Shown here: positions 59,401-64,000 of the stretch, in pieces
How the letters are laid out: each line of letters begins with the position of its first letter
Numbering within the stretch: the first letter of the stretch is position 1
Source: Maricaulis sp947259345
GTDB taxonomy: Bacteria; Pseudomonadota; Alphaproteobacteria; Caulobacterales; Maricaulaceae
Direction: 5' to 3'
Length of the DNA stretch: 64,000 nucleotides
Assembly (NCBI GenBank): GCA_965217205.1
Contig: OZ244254.1
Coordinates: forward strand, 620,001 to 684,000
Position numbers and translations under genes: made by a program
Notes under the pieces: model-generated
Database searches by the model: none
What the model was told of the DNA's origin: nothing
Seen by the model: the letters and a program-made list of their open reading frames with translations, nothing else

Positions 59401-59457
59401 CGCTGCGGGCGCCTCACGCACCGCGATTCCAATCTCTCACCCCCGGAGTTTTCCCCC

Positions 59458-60036
59458 ATGTCCCTCACTCTCCTCACTCCGCCCGCCGCGGAGCCTGTCA
59501 GCCTGTCTGAGGCCAGGTCCCGCCTGCGGGTGGCGGATGCGTCGCAGGACGACGCGATCAACCACTGGATACAAACCGCCCGGGCGCGTGTCGAGCGGGA
59601 TACCGGGCGGGCGCTTCTCTCCCAGACCTGGCTGGAACGGCGCGATGTGTGGTGGGGTGAGGGCCGGCTCTCGGCTTTCGGGACGCGGTTGCGACTCTTG
59701 AAACCGCCGCTGATCGCGCTTGAGGCGGTCACGATATATGGCACGGATGACACGCCGTCGGAGATCGATCCGGCGGCGTTTTTCGTGGACACGCTGAGCG
59801 ATCCGGGACGCCTCGTCCTGCGGCCTGGCATGAGCTGGCCGCAACCGGGCCGGGCGGCGGCGGGCATCGAGATCCGCTTTCGCTGCGGCTATGGCGATCA
59901 GCCCGGGGACGTGCCGGCGCCACTGCGCGAAGCCATTCTCCAGCTCACCGTGCATCTGGCCGAAACCCATGGCGCGTCGTCCCTGCCGCCCGGTGTGGCC
60001 GAACTGATCGCGCCTTACCGTCCGGTGACGCTGTGA
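59458..60036 (+). CDS. GTA head-tail connector (g6-like, phiE125 gp8 family)
   Basis: This 192-residue protein has PAAEPVSLSEARSRLRV at the N terminus, typical of the phiE125 gp8/gp6-like head-tail connector family. It forms the adaptor ring under the portal. The stop overlaps the start of the DUF3168 gene, leaving no room for the g7 (stopper) gene that RcGTA has at this point. Confidence 0.88.
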   Translation: MSLTLLTPPAAEPVSLSEARSRLRVADASQDDAINHWIQTARARVERDTGRALLSQTWLERRDVWWGEGRLSAFGTRLRLLKPPLIALEAVTIYGTDDTPSEIDPAAFFVDTLSDPGRLVLRPGMSWPQPGRAAAGIEIRFRCGYGDQPGDVPAPLREAILQLTVHLAETHGASSLPPGVAELIAPYRPVTL

Positions 60037-60464
60037 GCGGGGTGGTCGAGGCGCTGCAGCTGGCGCTGGCCGACCGGCTCGCCGCCACACCCGCCGTGAC
60101 GAATGCGTTGGGCGACCCGCTGCGCCTGTTTGAGGAGCGCAATCGCCGCGCCGCCTTTCCCCATGCCAGCTGGGGCGGCAGTGCGATCAGCGAGCGCGGG
60201 GCAGAGGGCGTGCGACTGCTGGAGGTCCGGCTGACCCTGGATGTCTGGCACCGCGATGCCTCGCCGGCTGCCTTGCTGGGCGGACTGGTCGATGCGATCG
60301 CCGCGGCGCCGCTGCTCGACCTGCCGGGCCCGTACAGCCTGATCAGCCTGGCCCCCGCCTATCGCGATGTCTTCACCACGCCCGAACGCCGTCTGAAACG
60401 CGGCCTGTTGCGGATAAAGGCGCTGGTGGGGGGCATCCCATCCGAACAAGGAGATATGCCATGA
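60033..60464 (+). CDS. GTA tail terminator (g8-like, DUF3168)
   Basis: This 143-residue DUF3168 protein has an N-terminal ALADRLAATPAVTNALGDP and VTLDVWHRD-type strands. It caps the tail tube where it meets the head. It is coupled by 4-base overlaps to both neighbours. Confidence 0.9.
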   Translation: MSGVVEALQLALADRLAATPAVTNALGDPLRLFEERNRRAAFPHASWGGSAISERGAEGVRLLEVRLTLDVWHRDASPAALLGGLVDAIAAAPLLDLPGPYSLISLAPAYRDVFTTPERRLKRGLLRIKALVGGIPSEQGDMP

Positions 60465-60877
60465 GTGTGCAATCCGGCCGCGAGATTCTGGTCCGTATCG
60501 GTGATGGCGGCGATCCGCCGGCCTATGAGAGTGCGGCGGGGCTGCGGCTCAAGACGATCTCGCTCAATGCCCGCCCGGTTGATGTCACCCATGCCGAGAG
60601 CGTCGAGGGTTGGCGTGAATTGCTGGGCGGCGGCGGGGTTAAGACGTGCAGTGTCTCCGGCTCCGGTGTCTTCGTGGATGCGGCCGCCGATGCCCGCATC
60701 CGCCAGGCCTTCTTCGACCAGTCGCGCGATGACTGGCAATTGCTCATCCCCGATTTCGGCACGTTGACCGGGCCTTTCCAGGTCGCGGCGCTGGATTATG
60801 CTGGCCGGCATGATGGCGAGGCGACCTGGTCCATGAGCCTGGCTTCGGCCGGCGCGCTGGTCTTCGCGGCGCTCTAG
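60461..60877 (+). CDS. GTA major tail protein (g9-like)
   Basis: This 138-residue protein of the TP901-1 type major tail family carries GREILVRIGDGG at the N terminus and the segment VDVTHAESVEGWRELL. It polymerises into the tail tube. ATGA overlap with g8. Confidence 0.93.
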   Translation: MSVQSGREILVRIGDGGDPPAYESAAGLRLKTISLNARPVDVTHAESVEGWRELLGGGGVKTCSVSGSGVFVDAAADARIRQAFFDQSRDDWQLLIPDFGTLTGPFQVAALDYAGRHDGEATWSMSLASAGALVFAAL

Positions 60878-60879
60878 AC

Positions 60880-61149
60880 ATGGCCAATCCCCAACGCGGC
60901 GAGATCGAACTCGCCCTCGGCGAGCGCACGCTGACGCTCTGCCTCACCCTGGGCGCCCTGGCCGAGATCGAAGCGCTTTGCCCCGCGGGTGAAAGCCTTA
61001 CGGCTGACCGCCTTTTGCGCGTGGTCGCGGCCCTGGCGCGCGGCGGCGGGACACCGGTCGAACTGTCCGAGTTGAAAGCGGCGCCGTTGGAACTGGACGC
61101 GGTCGCCGAGGCGGTCGCAGCCTGCCTCAAGGCCGGGCTGGAGGCATGA
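60880..61149 (+). CDS. GTA tail assembly chaperone (g10-like)
   Basis: This 89-residue gene transfer agent family protein (GTA TAC) contains ANPQRGEIELALGERTLTLCL and a helical second half. Such proteins coat the tape measure during tail assembly. The next frame overlaps by 4 bases and supplies the second chaperone-like product. Confidence 0.86.
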   Translation: MANPQRGEIELALGERTLTLCLTLGALAEIEALCPAGESLTADRLLRVVAALARGGGTPVELSELKAAPLELDAVAEAVAACLKAGLEA

Positions 61150-61343
61150 ACTGGCCTGCCATCCTGCGGACCGGTCTGGCGCTGGGGCTGACGCCTTCGG
61201 AGGTCTGGCAACTTTCCCTGATGGAATGGCGGGCGCTGACGGGATCGGCCGGTAACGCGGCCCTCGACCGCGCCGGACTGGACGCCCTGCGCGCCCGCTT
61301 TCCCGACAAATCTGACCCGAACAAGGCGGAGATTGAGCCATGA
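61146..61343 (+). CDS. GTA small tail assembly protein (g10.1-like)
   Basis: This 65-residue protein begins MNWPAILRTGLALGLTPSEVWQLS, matching the short phage tail assembly chaperone family that follows g10 in RcGTA-type clusters. The ATGA overlaps with both neighbours suggest translational coupling rather than the ribosomal frameshift used by many phages. Confidence 0.85.
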   Translation: MNWPAILRTGLALGLTPSEVWQLSLMEWRALTGSAGNAALDRAGLDALRARFPDKSDPNKAEIEP

Positions 61344-61861
61344 CGTCATCCCCACATGATGATCCCCTAGAGGATTTTGCCGACGGGCCGGGCCAGCACG
61401 CCGCCGAGGCGTTGGAGGCAGCGTTCGAGCGGGCTGGCAGCCGCATCGAGCAGGCGCTGGGACGGGCGGCCCGCTCCGGCGAGGCGGATTTCTCGCGCAT
61501 GACCGACGCCATCCTCGCCGATCTCGCCCGCCTCGCCGCGCAGCAAGTGATCGAACGGCCCCTGGCCGGGCTGATCGACCGGGCGCTGGGCTCGATCGCG
61601 GGCACGGCGACACCCGTTGGCGGCCGCGCCGAGGGCGGCCCGGTCCAGCCGGGCGCGGCCTATCTGGTCGGCGAGCGCGGGCCGGAGGTTTTCACGCCGA
61701 GTCAGTCCGGACGGATCGGACCCGCCGGGGCGGGCGGTCAGACCGTCAATATCCATCTCACCTTGCCGCCCGGTTCGCCGGAGGCGGCGGTGCAGGCCTC
61801 GCGCGGACGGATTGCCCGGGCGCTGGCCCGGGCGGTCGATGAGGGGAGGCGCTGGTCATGA
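61340..61861 (+). CDS. GTA tape measure protein (g11-like), short
   Basis: This 173-residue protein contains the tape-measure end signature AEGGPVQPGAAYLVGERGPEVFTP after an Ala-rich helical part. Tape length sets tail length; RcGTA g11 is about 219 residues, so this tail should be short, perhaps slightly shorter. The N terminus has an acidic, Ala-rich coil. Confidence 0.88.
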   Translation: MTSSPHDDPLEDFADGPGQHAAEALEAAFERAGSRIEQALGRAARSGEADFSRMTDAILADLARLAAQQVIERPLAGLIDRALGSIAGTATPVGGRAEGGPVQPGAAYLVGERGPEVFTPSQSGRIGPAGAGGQTVNIHLTLPPGSPEAAVQASRGRIARALARAVDEGRRWS

Positions 61862-62484
61862 GCGTGTTTCACGAAATCCGCTTTCCCTTCCCGGTCTCGG
61901 TCGGCGCCACGGGCGGGCCGCAGCGACGCACCGAGATCGTTCCGCTCCTGTCCGGCCGCGAGCAGCGCAATACGGCCTGGGCTGATAGCCGCCGTCGCTA
62001 TGATGCCGGGCCGGGCATTCGCTCCCTGAGCGACATCCACACCCTGCTGGCCTTCTTCGAGGCGCGCCGTGGTCCGCTGCACGGATTTCGTTTCCGCGAC
62101 CCGTTCGACAATCGCTCGACCGCGCCCGACCAGGGCCCGGCGCCGACGGATCAAGACCTCGCCGAGGGCGATGGCAGTACGACCGCCTTCCAGCTGGTCA
62201 AACACTATGAAAGCGGCGGCGAAAGCTGGACGCGGACCATCACCAAGCCGGTCGACGGCTCGGTTCGGGTCGCGGTGGACGGGGTTGAGACCGACGGCTT
62301 CTCCGCCGACTGGACCACCGGTCTGGTGACGCTGGATGCCCCGCCCGCTTCCGGGGTCAGTGTTACCGCCGGCTTTGCCTTTGATGTGCCGGTGCGCTTC
62401 GAGCAGGACAGGCTGGACCTCGCCCTCGATCAGCCTGGCGCGGCATCGGCTCATTCCATCCCCCTGATTGAACTCAAACCCTGA
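61858..62484 (+). CDS. GTA distal tail protein (g12-like, DUF2460)
   Basis: This 208-residue DUF2460/TIGR02217 protein has FHEIRFPFPVSVGATGGP at the N terminus and RRYDAGPGIRSL. It forms the distal ring of the tail. It is coupled to the tape measure gene by a 4-base overlap and separated from g13 by 33 bases. Confidence 0.92.
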   Translation: MSVFHEIRFPFPVSVGATGGPQRRTEIVPLLSGREQRNTAWADSRRRYDAGPGIRSLSDIHTLLAFFEARRGPLHGFRFRDPFDNRSTAPDQGPAPTDQDLAEGDGSTTAFQLVKHYESGGESWTRTITKPVDGSVRVAVDGVETDGFSADWTTGLVTLDAPPASGVSVTAGFAFDVPVRFEQDRLDLALDQPGAASAHSIPLIELKP

Positions 62485-62517
62485 TACGCGGCGCCGATCG
62501 GGCGCCAGGAGGTGAGT

Positions 62518-63186
62518 ATGCGACACGTGCCTGACACCCTGCAGGCGGCGCTCGAGAGCGGTGTGACCTCATTGTGTTCCTGCTGGATCGTGACCCGCTC
62601 CGACGGGGCGCGCTTTGGCTTCACCGACCATGACCGGGACTTCGACTGGCAGGGCGTGACCTGCCGGGCCCGAACCGGTTTTGGCGCGAGTGAGTGCTCG
62701 GCCGAGTCGGGGCTCGCCCCGGACCAGGCCGGCCTGGTCGGCGCCCTGGATGATAGGGTTCTGCGCGACGCGGAATTGGAGGCGGGCCTCTGGTCCGGCG
62801 CCTTGGTCGAGACCTGGCGGGTCGACTGGTCTGCCGATCCGCCGGAGGGCGTGAAGACCGGACAGGGCGAGCTGGGCGAGGTGCGGCGCGTCGATGGCCG
62901 GTTCGAGGCCGAGCTTCTCGGACTTTCCCATCGTCTGTCGCGGGTCACCGGACGGGTTTTTGCCCGGCGCTGTGATGCGGTGCTGGGCGATGAGCGCTGT
63001 GGTGTGCCGGATACGCATCCCGCCTTTGAACAAGGCTGCGACCAGAGCTTTGCGACCTGCCGCGACCGTTTCGCCAATACGCTGAATTTCCGCGGCTTTC
63101 CCTACATGGTCGGCAATGATGTCTTGCAGGCCTCGCCAGCCAGCGAGCCGGTCCGCGATGGCGGCTCGCGGGGGCTGGGCGGATGA
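62518..63186 (+). CDS. GTA baseplate hub protein (g13-like, DUF2163)
   Basis: The start at ATG 62518 has AGGAGG just upstream. The 222-residue DUF2163 protein carries four Cys near residues 152, 161, 174 and 181 (RRCDAV, ERCGVP, QGCDQS, ATCRDR). In RcGTA the matching hub protein binds an iron-sulfur cluster, and these residues are the likely ligands. The C terminus ends in NFRGFPYMVG and GNDVLQ. Confidence 0.9.
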   Translation: MRHVPDTLQAALESGVTSLCSCWIVTRSDGARFGFTDHDRDFDWQGVTCRARTGFGASECSAESGLAPDQAGLVGALDDRVLRDAELEAGLWSGALVETWRVDWSADPPEGVKTGQGELGEVRRVDGRFEAELLGLSHRLSRVTGRVFARRCDAVLGDERCGVPDTHPAFEQGCDQSFATCRDRFANTLNFRGFPYMVGNDVLQASPASEPVRDGGSRGLGG

Positions 63187-63683
63187 GGCCGCGCAAACCG
63201 GTTTCGGCCCGGGCGCAAGCCCTCGCTGAAGCGCGCCGCTGGATCGGCACGCCCTATCGCCACCAGGGCAGTTGCCTGGGGGCGGGTTGTGATTGTCTCG
63301 GCCTTCTGCGCGGGATCTGGCGGACGCTTTATGGTGACGAGCCAGAAGCCGTGCCGCCCTATGAGCGCGATGTCGTCGGTACACCGCTGGCGGGAGCGTT
63401 GATGCAGGCCGCGCGACGGCATTTCTGCGAGATTGATCGGGAGGCGGCGCGTCCCGGTCATGTCCTCCTCTTTGCCGCCGAGCCGGGCGGGCCGGCGCGG
63501 CATTGCGCGGTGCTGTCCCAGCGCGGGCGTATCATCCACGCCTATTGGCGGCGCAGTGTCTGCGAGACCGCGCTGACGCCCTGGTGGCGCCGGCGACTGG
63601 TCGGCGCCTTCGCCTTTCCTGACTTGCCCGCTCGCCCAGAGCTTGATCCCGAGGAGGTGTTCGCATGGCCCAGCTCGTCCTGA
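63183..63683 (+). CDS. GTA tail peptidase (g14-like, NlpC/P60)
   Basis: This 166-residue NlpC/P60 protease has catalytic Cys38 in CDCLGLL, and His107 (ARHCAVL) and His119 (RIIHAYW) in the second half. It probably cleaves peptidoglycan of the recipient cell during DNA entry. The last codons overlap the start of the g15-like gene by 19 bases. Confidence 0.92.
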   Translation: MRPRKPVSARAQALAEARRWIGTPYRHQGSCLGAGCDCLGLLRGIWRTLYGDEPEAVPPYERDVVGTPLAGALMQAARRHFCEIDREAARPGHVLLFAAEPGGPARHCAVLSQRGRIIHAYWRRSVCETALTPWWRRRLVGAFAFPDLPARPELDPEEVFAWPSSS

Positions 63684-64000
63684 CTGCTGGCCGAGCGGCG
63701 CTGGGGGCGGCGCGTGCTGCCCTGCCGGCGCTCGGCCAGGCCGCCGCCGGCCTGGTGATGAACGCGCTGAGCCCCGCCCGCGAAGGGCCCCGGCTCACCG
63801 AATTGCCGCTCCAGACCTCGACCGATGGTGCCGCCATGCCCCGCCTCTGGGGGCGGGCCCGGATTGCCGGTCAGGTGATCTGGGCAGCCCGCTTTGCCGA
63901 ACATTCCGAGACCTCGGGCGGCGGCAAGGGTGGACCGAAACAGACCGGCTATACCTATTCACTCTCCTTCGCGGTCGGTCTGTGCGAGGGCGAGATCGCC
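63665..64000 (+). CDS. GTA host-specificity protein (g15-like, 3' partial)
   Basis: The ATG at 63665 follows GAGGAGG and opens a frame that runs to the window end (112 residues seen). LQTSTDGAAMPRLWGRARIAGQVIWA and SFAVGLCEGEIA are the usual start of the large g15 megatron family, which is normally over 1,200 residues. The rest lies beyond the window. Confidence 0.9.
   Translation, partial: MAQLVLTAGRAALGAARAALPALGQAAAGLVMNALSPAREGPRLTELPLQTSTDGAAMPRLWGRARIAGQVIWAARFAEHSETSGGGKGGPKQTGYTYSLSFAVGLCEGEIA

Noticed and set aside
53939..64000. The phage-like cluster as an active prophage
   Set aside because: The gene order is that of RcGTA g1-g15, with no integrase, repressor, replication or attachment sites seen in the window. 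The cluster is not complete here, so this is a judgement on the visible part.

Overview
The window is GC-rich, densely coded bacterial chromosome. It most resembles a stalked or marine alphaproteobacterium of the Caulobacterales/Maricaulales/Hyphomonadaceae type. This rests on families common in that group (DUF2336, DUF1491, DUF6456, DUF5330), an RcGTA-type gene transfer agent cluster, an Mbh-ordered Mrp antiporter operon and a DivJ-like kinase. The genus is inferred, not shown.

Layout. 1-3.4 kb: a partial DUF3667 membrane protein, signal peptide peptidase SppA, tRNA-Pro(CGG) and tRNA-Gln(TTG). 4.0-12.4 kb: a TonB energy-transduction locus with the order DUF3450, TtpC-like, ExbB, ExbD, ExbD, TonB, TPR, followed after a terminator by a second TPR-TonB pair. 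12.6-20.3 kb: oligopeptidase B, MsrB, an MFS permease, a DoxX-like protein, a frameshifted DUF2336 gene, a metallophosphoesterase and a lipid kinase. 20.4-28.2 kb: a ten-gene Mrp-type cation/proton antiporter operon in the archaeal Mbh subunit order, with three NuoL/M/N-like subunits. 28.4-34 kb: a stand-alone DnaA domain IV protein, DUF6456, SufE, DUF5330 and a membrane histidine kinase. 34-53.3 kb: a long-tailed DEAD-box helicase, an ABC-F ATPase, an orphan BcsB-like protein, RF3, an MscS channel, a second DUF2336 protein, a GGDEF-EAL protein, a voltage-gated cation channel with a TLEGW filter, a class A PBP whose end overlaps the channel, and a YcgN-family protein. 53.9-64 kb: the GTA structural cluster, from a candidate small terminase subunit (g1-like) to the start of the host-specificity protein (g15-like), running off the window.

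Between genes lie at least four families of intergenic palindromic repeats. The commonest is about 118 bp, present in seven copies. Every copy joins one arm of each of two types, and nearly all lie 12-55 bp past a stop codon, often between convergent genes. Repeat pairs also bracket the prohead protease and capsid genes inside the GTA cluster.

The strongest points for a second look are the repeat system, the duplicated TPR-TonB module, the Mbh-like antiporter operon, the glycine-bearing selectivity filter of the ion channel, the repeat-punctuated GTA that seems to lack g7, and a structured RNA candidate directly upstream of the GTA.
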